Assembly (NCBI RefSeq): GCF_946479715.1
Contig: NZ_CAMLHF010000079.1
Coordinates: 1-22,850 of the forward strand
Direction: 5' to 3'
DNA from: an uncultured Pedobacter sp.
Lineage (GTDB): Bacteria; Bacteroidota; Bacteroidia; Sphingobacteriales; Sphingobacteriaceae
Length of the DNA stretch: 22,850 bases
Below are positions 14,909-22,118 of this stretch, one piece after another (positions within the stretch are counted from its first letter, which is position 1; every line of letters starts with the position of its first letter). A program made the translations under genes and the position numbers. The notes under the pieces were generated by a model, which was given only the letters and a program-made list of their open reading frames with translations, had not been told where the DNA came from and made no database searches.

Positions 14909-16261
14909 ATGAACAGAAGAGAATTTGTTAGAAACTCGGGGCTAACTGCAGCAGCTGTTACTATTTTGCCAGAGAACCCATTGTTTGCCAGTTCAAAGGC
15001 CGACAAGGTTAAAATAGCAATAATTGGTGTGGGCTTACGTGGTCAAAATCACCTTGATTTACTATTAAAGAGAGATGATGTAGATTTAGTAGCCATTTGC
15101 GATGTGGAGCCAAGAATGCTTGCTACAGCTAAGGCAATGATTGCAAAGAGTGGAAAACCAATGCCTAAGATTTTTACAGGTGATGACAATGCCTGGAAGA
15201 AAATGTTAGAAACTAAAGGACTGCAGTCGGTATTAATTGCTACTCCATGGGAATTACATAAGGAAATGATTATCACTTCTATTGAAGCGGGTATTAAGTA
15301 TGTAGCTACTGAGGTTATTTTAGGAATAACATTACAAGATCATTGGGATGTAGTTCATGTTGCTGAAAAAAACAATGCTCATGTAATGATGCTCGAAAAC
15401 GTATGTTACAGAAGAGATGTTCTTGCAGCATTAAATATGGTTAGACAGGGCTTGTTTGGTGAGATTCTTCATCTTCAGGGTGGTTATCAGCATGATTTAC
15501 GTGAGGTTAAGTTCAATGATGGGGTAAAACCTTATGGTGGTGGTGTTGAGTTTAATGAGAAAGGTTTCTCTGAAGCAAAATGGAGAACAAATCACTCTGT
15601 ACATAGAAACGGAGATTTATACCCAACTCATGGTATTGGCCCAATTGCCAATTACATTGATATAAACCGTGGAAACAGATTTTTGAAACTTAACTCTTTT
15701 GCTACCAAGTCAAGAGGTTTGCATAATTATATTGTAGAAAAGGGTGGGGCTGACCATCCGAATGCGAAAGTAAATTTCCGTTTAGGTGATATTGTTACCA
15801 CTACTATTGACTGTGCTAACGGCGAAACTTTAATTCTGCAGCACGATACTAACCTGCCAAGGCCATATTCATTGGGCTTTAGGGTTCAGGGTACTAAAGG
15901 CTTATGGATGGATGTAAACAAAGGTGTTTATGTTGAGGGGGTAAGTAAACCTCACCAATGGGATCCGGCAGATCAATGGTTAGATAAATATGATCATCCA
16001 CTTTGGAAAAAATATGGAAATGATGCGCAAGGTGCAGGACATGGTGGTATGGATTTCTTTGTAATCCATGCTTTTATTGAGTCTATTAAACGCAATACAG
16101 CTACTCCATTAGATGTTTATGATGCAGCAGCCTGGAGCGCAATTACGCCTTTAAGTGAACAATCTATAGAGCTTGGAAACGAAACTGTAGACTTCCCTGA
16201 TTTTACAAGTGGCAAATGGATGCATAGAAAGCGTGTTTTTGCTTTAAATGATGAATATTAA
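14909..16261 (+). CDS. GH109-type alpha-N-acetylgalactosaminidase (NAD-dependent Gfo/Idh/MocA fold)
   Basis: Exported protein of 450 residues. The N-terminus NRREFVRNSGLTAAA resembles a twin-arginine signal, as expected for a protein that folds around NAD in the cytosol. The Rossmann motif GVGLRG is at 40-45. The stretches MLENVCYRRDVLAALNMVRQ (161-180), YQHDLREVKFNDG, RNGDLYPTHGIGP (233-245), THDTNLPRPYSLGFR-like QHDTNLPRPYSLGFR and GAGHGGMDFF match what I recall of the GH109 enzyme from Elizabethkingia. That enzyme cleaves terminal alpha-GalNAc, such as blood-group A antigen, with NAD as recycled cofactor. A plain oxidoreductase annotation would therefore be misleading. The nearby kinase would phosphorylate the GalNAc released, and two LacI-type operators lie in the upstream region. 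Activity on the natural substrate of this host is inferred. Confidence 0.88.
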   Translation: MNRREFVRNSGLTAAAVTILPENPLFASSKADKVKIAIIGVGLRGQNHLDLLLKRDDVDLVAICDVEPRMLATAKAMIAKSGKPMPKIFTGDDNAWKKMLETKGLQSVLIATPWELHKEMIITSIEAGIKYVATEVILGITLQDHWDVVHVAEKNNAHVMMLENVCYRRDVLAALNMVRQGLFGEILHLQGGYQHDLREVKFNDGVKPYGGGVEFNEKGFSEAKWRTNHSVHRNGDLYPTHGIGPIANYIDINRGNRFLKLNSFATKSRGLHNYIVEKGGADHPNAKVNFRLGDIVTTTIDCANGETLILQHDTNLPRPYSLGFRVQGTKGLWMDVNKGVYVEGVSKPHQWDPADQWLDKYDHPLWKKYGNDAQGAGHGGMDFFVIHAFIESIKRNTATPLDVYDAAAWSAITPLSEQSIELGNETVDFPDFTSGKWMHRKRVFALNDEY

Positions 16262-16295
16262 TTTTAGTTAGAATCAATAAATAGTTAGTGTTGGG

Positions 16296-16327
16296 AGCCT
16301 CTATAAGCAATTATAGGGGCTTTTTTT
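16296..16327 (+). terminator. Intrinsic terminator after GH109-type gene
   Basis: Stem AGCCTCTATAA (16296-16306) with TTATAGGGGCT (16311-16321), one T-G wobble, GCAA tetraloop, and a run of seven T residues from 16321. A classical Rho-independent structure 35 bp after the stop codon. Confidence 0.9.
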
Positions 16328-16392
16328 ATTTTGAATATTTCAAAAATGAGTTTTGTTAACATTAACTTAACATTGAAAACTCATCTTTGTAT

Positions 16393-16602
16393 ATGTTTTT
16401 AAATATTCTGGCTTTAGCCTTTCTAATCTTAGCTTTAATTGCAGCATTTAAAATGGATACTCCGCTACAGGGCGTATTGTTTATGGTAGCAATTGCTGCA
16501 GTTTGTGGTCTTTTGTATTTATTTATTTTATTTCCCGGATTTTCTGGTTTAGCAGTTGCTGTAATGTTGGCAGCTTTTATTTTCAGACAAAACAAAAGAT
16601 AA
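16393..16602 (+). CDS. Small two-to-three-helix membrane protein
   Basis: Protein of 69 residues from the ATG at 16393. A TTG two codons earlier is a weaker start. It is almost entirely hydrophobic: a first helix FLNILALAFLILALIAAF (2-19), a short polar turn KMDTPLQG, then two adjacent hydrophobic stretches GVLFMVAIAAVCGLLYLFIL and FSGLAVAVMLAAFIF, and a basic tail RQNKR consistent with a cytoplasmic C-terminus. I do not recognise a family. It stands alone between a terminator and an XRE regulator gene 250 bp downstream. Codon use looks native and the stop is clean. Confidence 0.7.
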   Translation: MFLNILALAFLILALIAAFKMDTPLQGVLFMVAIAAVCGLLYLFILFPGFSGLAVAVMLAAFIFRQNKR

Positions 16603-16762
16603 TTAGCTATCTGTTTAGTTATCAGTTTGTTTTATTTGCTTTAAGCGTTTTAGCAAGTGTTTTTTGCGTATAATGCTGTACCCAACGATTTCAGCAGAGG
16701 AAATGTAACTCCATTAATTTATAAAATTTAATAACGAAAAATCTGGTCGAATAAATATTATA

Positions 16763-16791
16763 AAAATATTATATTAATATCATAATATTTT
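16763..16791. repeat. AT-rich inverted repeat upstream of XRE gene
   Basis: Arms AAAATATTA (16763-16771) and TAATATTTT (16783-16791) are perfect inverted copies around 11 bases, in a very AT-rich stretch 62 bp before the regulator ATG. It could be an operator for the XRE protein or simply compositional. The remaining bases from 16603 to 16852 hold no recognised gene. Confidence 0.4.
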
Positions 16792-16852
16792 ATTTAATAA
16801 TTCTTAAATTTATTTCAATTAAAACTAGGGGGCGTTTTTAAAATTATTGATT

Positions 16853-17182
16853 ATGAAAACATTAGGGGAGAAATTTAGAATTTTACGTCAGAAAAAGGGA
16901 GTCAACCAAAAAGCGATGGCCGACTTGTTAGAGATATCTATTCCGGCGTATTCAAAGCTTGAAACAAGTATCACAGATCCGAACTTCAGCAGGATTAATC
17001 AGATAGCTGAAGTACACAATTTAACTTTAAGGGAGTTACTTGATGTTGGAGAGGAAGGGATTAATGAGCAAACGCAGTTGATAAAGCAGTTAAAAGAAAA
17101 GGTGAGCGAGCTTGAAAATGCAGTAATTAGGTTACAAAGTAAACTAATTGACTTGTATGACAAGGATGAACAAAAGAAATAA
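16853..17182 (+). CDS. XRE-family helix-turn-helix regulator with C-terminal coiled coil
   Basis: Small DNA-binding protein of 109 residues from the ATG at 16853 (a TTG two codons earlier is less likely). Residues 4-62 or so form the helix-turn-helix domain: LGEKFRILRQKKGVNQKAMA, then ISIPAYSKLETS as the recognition part, then SRINQIAEVHNLTLRELLDV. The C-terminal 45 residues (LIKQLKEKVSELENAVIRLQ and on) have leucine/isoleucine heptads and look like a coiled coil for dimerisation. It converges on the KDPG aldolase gene, with a hairpin between them. Such proteins in this phylum often regulate their own gene and a few neighbours. Nothing here identifies a target. Confidence 0.88.
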   Translation: MKTLGEKFRILRQKKGVNQKAMADLLEISIPAYSKLETSITDPNFSRINQIAEVHNLTLRELLDVGEEGINEQTQLIKQLKEKVSELENAVIRLQSKLIDLYDKDEQKK

Positions 17183-17201
17183 ATCAACTAATAATATCTT
17201 T

Positions 17202-17244
17202 AAACTTGTAAACAAGGATATTGCTATCCTTTGTTTACAAGTTT
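17202..17244. terminator. Bidirectional hairpin overlapping the KDPG aldolase 3' end
   Basis: Arms 17202-17220 and 17225-17244 pair over 19 bp with a single bulged base and a four-base TTGC loop. The right arm includes the last six codons and the stop of the aldolase gene (17224-17226), so coding sequence and terminator overlap. T-rich tracts are modest on both sides. It probably serves both converging genes. Confidence 0.65.
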
Positions 17245-17877
17245 TAGTAATGCAACGCACCGTTCGGTAAGCCAGCTAAAATCTGTTGCATCCTGAGGAG
17301 CTTGAAATAGCTTGGAACCAAACCCTAAAGCAGTAACCCCCGCATTTAACCAGCTATCAATATTTTCTTTATTTACATCAACACCGCCGGTTGGCATAAA
17401 TTTTAAGCCAGGAAACAATGGTTTAATAGCCTTTAAGAAGCCTGGGCCAAGCGTGTCGCCAGGAAAAAGTTTAACTAATGAAGCGCCAAGTTCTTCTGCA
17501 AAATTAATCTCTGTAGGTGTCATACAACCAGGCACCCAAAGCAGCCCATTTGTAAACGCCAGTTTAGCTATGTCCTCTTTAACAATTGGACTAACTATGA
17601 AATCTGCACCGATGCTAATGTACTGATCGGCCTGGGCTACGGTTTTTATGGTGCCTATACCTAATTTAAGATCCGGAAAATGAGCATTTCTATATTGCAG
17701 CATGGCTTTGAAATTTTCAGGAGCATGCTCGCCTCTGTTGGTAAACTCAAAAACCCTGATGCCTCCGGCATAGCTGGCTTTAAGCACATTTATGCAGGTG
17801 TCTTTATCTTCATGATAATATACCGGGATAACAGGGTATTTGCCGATAATTTCTAATGTATTGGTTATTGCATTCAT
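17224..17877 (-). CDS. eda: 2-dehydro-3-deoxyphosphogluconate (KDPG) aldolase
   Basis: Class I aldolase of 217 residues that cleaves KDPG to pyruvate and glyceraldehyde-3-phosphate in the cytosol, the last step of the hexuronate and Entner-Doudoroff routes. The Schiff-base lysine is K136 in SLVKLFPG, and the catalytic glutamate is E44 in FEFTNRG. GIGTIKT (73-79), VSPIVKED, VPGCMTPTE and the phosphate-binding MPTGGV (161-166) are all present in order. Length is normal. It begins 12 bp after the KDG kinase stop on the same strand, so the two are co-transcribed and follow the pathway order kinase then aldolase. Control is probably by the LacI-type regulator upstream. A 4-hydroxy-2-oxoglutarate aldolase activity is common in this family. 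Confidence 0.93.
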   Translation of the reverse strand: MNAITNTLEIIGKYPVIPVYYHEDKDTCINVLKASYAGGIRVFEFTNRGEHAPENFKAMLQYRNAHFPDLKLGIGTIKTVAQADQYISIGADFIVSPIVKEDIAKLAFTNGLLWVPGCMTPTEINFAEELGASLVKLFPGDTLGPGFLKAIKPLFPGLKFMPTGGVDVNKENIDSWLNAGVTALGFGSKLFQAPQDATDFSWLTERCVALLKLVNKG

Positions 17878-17889
17878 TTTTAATGTTTT

Positions 17890-18885
17890 TTAAAGAGTTC
17901 CATCACCAAAATCTCCTTTAACAAAGAGCTTTTGATAACCAGCGTTTGTTGCCTTGTTGATGATTTCCTGTCCACCTTCATTGTTGGTTAGGCCATATAT
18001 GAGCCCGGCCATAAAAGCATCTCCACTTCCAATTCTATCTACAACCTCATTAGTTTCGCGGATTGGAGAAATGTAGTTGCTTTCTGGCGTATGATAGGTT
18101 CCGTAAAATAGGTTATGTTGTGGATTATCCATAAAACGGAAGGTATTGGCGATGTGTTTGCACTGAGGTACTAGTTTGAAAATTTCTTTAGCTGATGCTT
18201 CTGAGTGGCTAAAGTATTCCTGAGCTGTGGTTTGGCGGTTTAGATTGTCGCTAACACTTGTACCCAGCATTTTATTGGCCGCCCAAATGTTACCCATTAT
18301 TACATCGCAATACTGAATTAGTTCTGGCATTACGTCTATGGGTTGCTTGCCATAGTCCCAAAGTCTGTTTCTATAATTTAAATCGACCGAAATGGTTATG
18401 CCTTTTTTTCTTGCTGCAGCTAAGACTTCTTTACATACAGCAGCCGTATTTTCGTTTAAAGCAGGGGTAAGGGCAGTCCAGTGAAACCAGGTATATCCAT
18501 CTAATACCTTTTCCCAGTCTATCACCCCAGGTTTAATTGAGCTGAATGAAGAGAATTTTCTGTCGTACACCACCTGGCCGCTGGTTAGTCCATTGGCTGA
18601 TAGTAAAAAGTACAGACCCAGTCTATTACCTTCCAGGATGGTTTTAGAAGTATCAACTCCTAATTCCGAAAGGTATTGCAAAGCATTTGTTGTTAACGCA
18701 TTGTCTGGCGCACAAGTTAAATAAGAGACCGGTAATTTCCATTGACCTAAGGATGCCGAAACATTTGCTTCGGAGCCTCCGGGAAATAAAGCAACGGTAT
18801 GATTTTTAGAAATAAATTGATCTTCTGTGGAACTGAACCTTAAAAGTAGTTCGCCAAATACCAATATGTTTTCTTTATTCTGCAT
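17890..18885 (-). CDS. kdgK: 2-dehydro-3-deoxygluconokinase (KDG kinase), PfkB family
   Basis: Ribokinase-type sugar kinase of 331 residues that phosphorylates KDG to KDPG. The N-terminal ILVFGELLLRFS and the substrate-binding GGSEANVS (36-43) are family marks. SVDLNYRNRLW (166-176) is typical of KDG kinases, and the catalytic anion hole/base motif is DRIGSGDAF (283-291) with D289. The C-terminus is complete. The gene is followed after 12 bp by the aldolase, giving a two-gene kinase-aldolase operon. Ninety-two bases separate it from the LacI-type gene upstream, and that gap holds a candidate operator at 18958-18971 and a near-match -7 box (TATAATTG, minus strand). With the hexuronate transporter at the left end of the window this indicates growth on galacturonate or glucuronate. 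Confidence 0.9.
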   Translation of the reverse strand: MQNKENILVFGELLLRFSSTEDQFISKNHTVALFPGGSEANVSASLGQWKLPVSYLTCAPDNALTTNALQYLSELGVDTSKTILEGNRLGLYFLLSANGLTSGQVVYDRKFSSFSSIKPGVIDWEKVLDGYTWFHWTALTPALNENTAAVCKEVLAAARKKGITISVDLNYRNRLWDYGKQPIDVMPELIQYCDVIMGNIWAANKMLGTSVSDNLNRQTTAQEYFSHSEASAKEIFKLVPQCKHIANTFRFMDNPQHNLFYGTYHTPESNYISPIRETNEVVDRIGSGDAFMAGLIYGLTNNEGGQEIINKATNAGYQKLFVKGDFGDGTL

Positions 18886-18957
18886 AGTTTTAGTTGTTCA
18901 ATATACAATTATACAGGTTAACCAGTTAAAAATATCAGGGTGGTTAATATATAAAAA

Positions 18958-18971
18958 CGCAAACGATTTCG
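18958..18971. promoter_or_regulatory. Candidate LacI-family operator upstream of kdgK
   Basis: CGCAAACGATTTCG is an imperfect palindrome (10 of 14 positions symmetric) with a central CpG-like core, related to but weaker than the GCAAACGTTTGC sites at 14560 and 14768. It begins 6 bp beyond the stop codon of the second LacI-type gene. Confidence 0.5.
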
Positions 18972-18977
18972 TGAATT

Positions 18978-20015
18978 TTAATCTTTGCTTTGAGTGGATG
19001 CTCTTGCTTTAATGTAGGTTTCGAGCATTACAGTTTCATATTCAGGATCCTGATCTTTACTTTCTATTAGGGAGATTAGTTTTTTTGCAGCTAACTGCCC
19101 CATTTCAAAAGCAGGCTGATGTACTGTGCTTAAAGCCGGGCTTAGCGCTTCGGCAAGATCTGTATTGGTAAATCCAATTAAGGCAATATCATTAGGAATG
19201 TGATAACCTAGTTTGTTGAGCAGGGTAAGGCATCTGGTGCTGATCTGATCTGTAGCGGTAAAAATAGCATCTGGCTTATCAGGTAAGTTCATAAAATATA
19301 GTATGGCCTCTTCAAGATCTGAATTTAGCTTTTGAGTATCGGAATAATCGCAAGACCTTAGTAATTCTGGTCGGTAGGCAATGCCGCTATCTTTTAATGC
19401 TTGTTTATAGCCATTTAAGCGTTCGGTAGCTATACTTAAGGTAGTATTGGTATTTAAATGGGCGATATTTTTGTAACCACTCTTTATAAGATGCATTGTG
19501 GCATCATAGGCACCTTGAAAATTATCTGCCCCAACTTTATGTGTATTTATCTGATCGCTAAGCCTATCAAAAAGAACAATGGGTAAACCGGCTTCCTGCA
19601 AGGAACGTAAGTAACTAAAATCAACCGTTTCGCAAGCAGGGGAGATTAATATACCATCGACCCCTCCGGAGTATAGTAATTCAATACATGCAGCTTCTTG
19701 CTTTTCAGATTCCTTGCTCTGCATGATAATGATCTGATAAGAATTATCTGAGCTAACGGTATCAATACCATCCAGCATCTGTGCAATTACATTGTTATCT
19801 AATGAACATACTACTACACCAATAGATCTGCTTTTTCCTTCCTTAAGCCCTTTAGCTAAACGATTTGGGGAATAGTGATGCTTTTGAGCATATTCCAATA
19901 CCTTTTGTTTGGTATCTATACTAATCTCATAACTGTCGTTTAATGACTTAGATATTGTAGAAATAGATAAATTGAGCGCTTTTGCAATGTCTTTTAAGGT
20001 AACGCTATTGTTCAT
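18978..20015 (-). CDS. LacI-family transcriptional regulator (KDG kinase/aldolase operon)
   Basis: Regulator of 345 residues from the ATG at 20015. A TTG seven codons earlier gives a poorer start. The helix-turn-helix is VTLKDIAKALNLSISTISKS, followed by the hinge segment YSPNRLAKGLKEGKS, then a sugar-binding core (IGVVVCSLDNNVIAQMLDGI, VDGILISPA, LIGFTNTDLAEALSPALSTV, QPAFEMGQLAAKKLI). The order regulator, operator, kdgK, eda on one strand suggests that it represses the KDG kinase/aldolase operon and responds to a hexuronate intermediate such as KDG, a common arrangement. It is a separate paralog from the regulator at 13444-14463, sharing only the family signatures. Confidence 0.9.
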   Translation of the reverse strand: MNNSVTLKDIAKALNLSISTISKSLNDSYEISIDTKQKVLEYAQKHHYSPNRLAKGLKEGKSRSIGVVVCSLDNNVIAQMLDGIDTVSSDNSYQIIIMQSKESEKQEAACIELLYSGGVDGILISPACETVDFSYLRSLQEAGLPIVLFDRLSDQINTHKVGADNFQGAYDATMHLIKSGYKNIAHLNTNTTLSIATERLNGYKQALKDSGIAYRPELLRSCDYSDTQKLNSDLEEAILYFMNLPDKPDAIFTATDQISTRCLTLLNKLGYHIPNDIALIGFTNTDLAEALSPALSTVHQPAFEMGQLAAKKLISLIESKDQDPEYETVMLETYIKARASTQSKD

Positions 20016-20149
20016 GCTGATCTCTATTTGGTGCAAGGGCGAATTTGCAATTATTATAGTTCAATAAGGTAAAGATACTTTTTTTTATTTTTTTTAAGCC
20101 CTTAATTCGTATTTGACAAATGGATTACACTTATAATAATAACTGTTTA

Positions 20150-20157
20150 TACATTTG
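20150..20157 (+). promoter_or_regulatory. Candidate -7 box (TACATTTG) of tetR gene
   Basis: Full match to TAnnTTTG, 43 bp before the TetR ATG and directly followed by an operator at 20159-20171, so bound repressor would cover the start of transcription. The nearest good TTTG upstream (20112) is too far to be a normal -33 element. Confidence 0.45.
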
Positions 20158-20158
20158 C

Positions 20159-20171
20159 TTAACGGTGTTAA
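20159..20171. promoter_or_regulatory. TetR operator, TTAAC-N3-GTTAA, site 1
   Basis: TTAACGGTGTTAA, a perfect inverted repeat of 5-bp arms with three central bases, 29 bp before the TetR start codon. Two further copies precede the efflux operon. Confidence 0.75.
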
Positions 20172-20200
20172 ATTATTTACACACCAATATAAATAATACG

Positions 20201-20800
20201 ATGGGAAGTAAAGAGCGCATAGCAAGACTAAAAGAGGAGACACGACTCAATATCCTTGATGCTGCCTTAGACATAGTGAAGGATGAGGGATGGCAGGCTT
20301 TAAGTATGAGAAAGATTGCAGATAAGATTGAGTACACTGCCCCAATTATTTATGAATACTTTGCTAACAAAGAAGGAATATTACTTGAACTGACCCGTAA
20401 AGGATACATTATCCTGGCAGGAGAGGTTAGAACAGCAAGAGATAAATACGATACGCCGGAGAGTCAGTTAGAAGGAATGTGGGTTGCGTACTGGAATTTT
20501 GCATTCAAGTATAAAGAGCTTTACCAGCTGATGTATGGTGTAGATATGAACTGTTGTGAGCTGAAGAAAAAGATGCCGGAGGCAGAACTTTCTGATGATC
20601 TGATCTATGATGTAATAGAAAAGGTAATCACATTAAAGAATCCGTCTGAGGATTTTGTTTGCAGAAAGTTCTATACTTTCTGGTCTATTATTCACGGTTT
20701 AATTTCTATTAACCTTGTAAACAAGGGCCGTGATGCAGAGATGAATCAGCGTATTCTAAAGGATGCCATCAGAGGAATCATAAAATATATAAACGAATAA
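20201..20800 (+). CDS. TetR/AcrR-family regulator of adjacent RND efflux operon
   Basis: Repressor of 199 residues from the ATG at 20201. An upstream ATG at 20120 would place the promoter box and operator inside the gene, so it is rejected. The N-terminal helix-turn-helix spans about 15-62 (LNILDAALDIVKDEGWQALS, MRKIADKIEYTAPIIYEYF, ANKEGIL). The C-terminal ligand domain contains WVAYWNFAFKYKELYQLMYG, typical of the WHG-type TetR C-domain. It lies 169 bp before an RND adaptor gene in the same direction. A TTAAC-N3-GTTAA palindrome occurs just before its own start and twice before the adaptor, the classic design of a self-repressing efflux regulator that is released by a toxic ligand. The ligand is unknown. 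Confidence 0.9.
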   Translation: MGSKERIARLKEETRLNILDAALDIVKDEGWQALSMRKIADKIEYTAPIIYEYFANKEGILLELTRKGYIILAGEVRTARDKYDTPESQLEGMWVAYWNFAFKYKELYQLMYGVDMNCCELKKKMPEAELSDDLIYDVIEKVITLKNPSEDFVCRKFYTFWSIIHGLISINLVNKGRDAEMNQRILKDAIRGIIKYINE

Positions 20801-20821
20801 TACCCAATACCAATAAACTCA

Positions 20822-20845
20822 AAGGCTAAAAAGCCTTAATTTTTT
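20822..20845 (+). terminator. Short hairpin with T-run after tetR
   Basis: AAGGCT (20822-20827) and AGCCTT (20832-20837) pair around AAAA, followed by AATTTTTT. The stem is short (6 bp), so termination may be partial. Confidence 0.55.
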
Positions 20846-20854
20846 AACAATTAC

Positions 20855-20867
20855 TTAACGCTGTTAA
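20855..20867. promoter_or_regulatory. TetR operator, site 2
   Basis: TTAACGCTGTTAA, same arms as sites 1 and 3, 103 bp before the adaptor start codon. Confidence 0.75.
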
Positions 20868-20943
20868 ACGGCTTACATCCGTTATACAAAAAACCTTTTA
20901 ATCTATCATGTTATGAAATACTACCTCCCTAATTCACAATTAT

Positions 20944-20956
20944 TTAACACTGTTAA
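20944..20956. promoter_or_regulatory. TetR operator, site 3
   Basis: TTAACACTGTTAA, 13 bp before the adaptor ATG at 20970. Its position argues that the ATG at 20913 is not the start, since the site would then be coding. Sites 2 and 3 are 89 bp apart. Confidence 0.72.
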
Positions 20957-20969
20957 ACAATCTTACGTT

Positions 20970-22094
20970 ATGAAATCAATACTTATATTTTCCGCTATGT
21001 TTTTATTGGCTTGTTCCAATAAAGCACCTCAGGCAGTAGCACCTGCGCCGCCTGCTTTACCTGTTGCCAGTGTTGTTTCTGGCACTGAAACAACTTACCA
21101 GGAGTACCCTGCATCTATCGAAGGATCTGTTAATGTTGAAGTTAGACCACAAGTTAGTGGTACCTTAGAAAAAGTATATGTTGACGAAGGTGCTTTTGTA
21201 AAAGCTGGTCAGCCTATCTTTAAAATAAACGAACAGCCATACAGAGCCTCATTAAACAATGCCCTTGCAGCTCAGCATTCGGCTGAAGCAAGTTTAATAA
21301 ATGCCCAGTTAGAAGTTGAGCGTTTAACACCGTTAGTACAAAACAAAGTAATCTCTGATTTTCAATTGAAATCTGCTAAGGCTACTGCACTTGTTGCAAA
21401 AGCGAACATTGAACAGGCAAAAGCAAATGTTTCGACTGCTTCAATAAACTTAGGATATACCTTAATTAAGGCACCTGTTAGCGGTTATATTGGCAGATTA
21501 GTTAAAAAACAAGGAAGTCTTGTTGGTCCTACAGATGTAGATGCCTTAACTCAATTATCGGACGTGCATGATGTTCATGTTTATTTCGCCCTTGGCGAAA
21601 AAGACTTTGTAAACTTCAAAGATCAATATCCTGGTCAGACCTTAAGTGATAAACTTAAACAACTTCCTGCAGTAGCATTAATATTAGCTGATGATAGCGA
21701 ATATGGTACAAAAGGAAGAGTTGACGTGATTGACGGCCAGTTTGATAAAAACACTGGAGCAATTACTGTTAGAGCGAAGTTTGCTAACCCTCAGGGCTTA
21801 TTAAGATCAGGAAATACAGGTAGAATTCGCCTGAGCCTGCAACATACTAATACGCTTGTAGTTCCTCAATCGGCAACTATCGAGGTGCAGGATAAAATCT
21901 TTGTGTACGCCCTTGCTGATAGCAATAAGGTTAAAAAACAAGCCATCAGCGTAATCGGTAAAACAGGTACTAACTATCTGGTAAAAGACGGAGTTAAAGC
22001 CGGCGATCAGATTGTGTTAAGTGGACTTGATCGTTTACAAGAAGGTGCAGTGATTGCACCACAAAAAGCAACAGATAAAGTTGCTAAAAACTAA
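20970..22094 (+). CDS. RND efflux periplasmic adaptor (membrane fusion protein), lipoprotein
   Basis: AcrA/MexA-type adaptor of 374 residues from the ATG at 20970. The start MKSILIFSAMFLLACSNKA is a lipoprotein signal with lipobox LLAC (C15), so the mature protein is anchored in the inner membrane by lipid. An alternative ATG at 20913 would prepend a non-signal stretch containing operator site 3. Domains follow the usual order: half-lipoyl (VEVRPQVSGTLEKVYVDEGA, about 50-85), a helical hairpin (about 90-160), second half-lipoyl (LIKAPVSGYIGRLVKKQGSL), beta-barrel (VHVYFALGEKDFVNF) and membrane-proximal domain (VVPQSATIEVQDKIFVYAL). It links the inner-membrane pump encoded 24 bp downstream to an outer-membrane channel. 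Regulation is probably by the TetR protein upstream. The substrate cannot be told. Confidence 0.92.
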   Translation: MKSILIFSAMFLLACSNKAPQAVAPAPPALPVASVVSGTETTYQEYPASIEGSVNVEVRPQVSGTLEKVYVDEGAFVKAGQPIFKINEQPYRASLNNALAAQHSAEASLINAQLEVERLTPLVQNKVISDFQLKSAKATALVAKANIEQAKANVSTASINLGYTLIKAPVSGYIGRLVKKQGSLVGPTDVDALTQLSDVHDVHVYFALGEKDFVNFKDQYPGQTLSDKLKQLPAVALILADDSEYGTKGRVDVIDGQFDKNTGAITVRAKFANPQGLLRSGNTGRIRLSLQHTNTLVVPQSATIEVQDKIFVYALADSNKVKKQAISVIGKTGTNYLVKDGVKAGDQIVLSGLDRLQEGAVIAPQKATDKVAKN

Positions 22095-22118
22095 TTACCC
22101 AATTAAACATTAACTGTC

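Noticed and set aside
14909..16261. Ordinary Gfo/Idh/MocA sugar dehydrogenase
   Set aside because: Exported signal and the long runs typical of GH109 indicate an NAD-using glycosidase, though the fold is that of the dehydrogenases.
18918..18929. TTAACCAGTTAA upstream of kdgK as a further TetR operator
   Set aside because: The spacer is two bases, not three, and the gene is unrelated to efflux, so chance is more likely.
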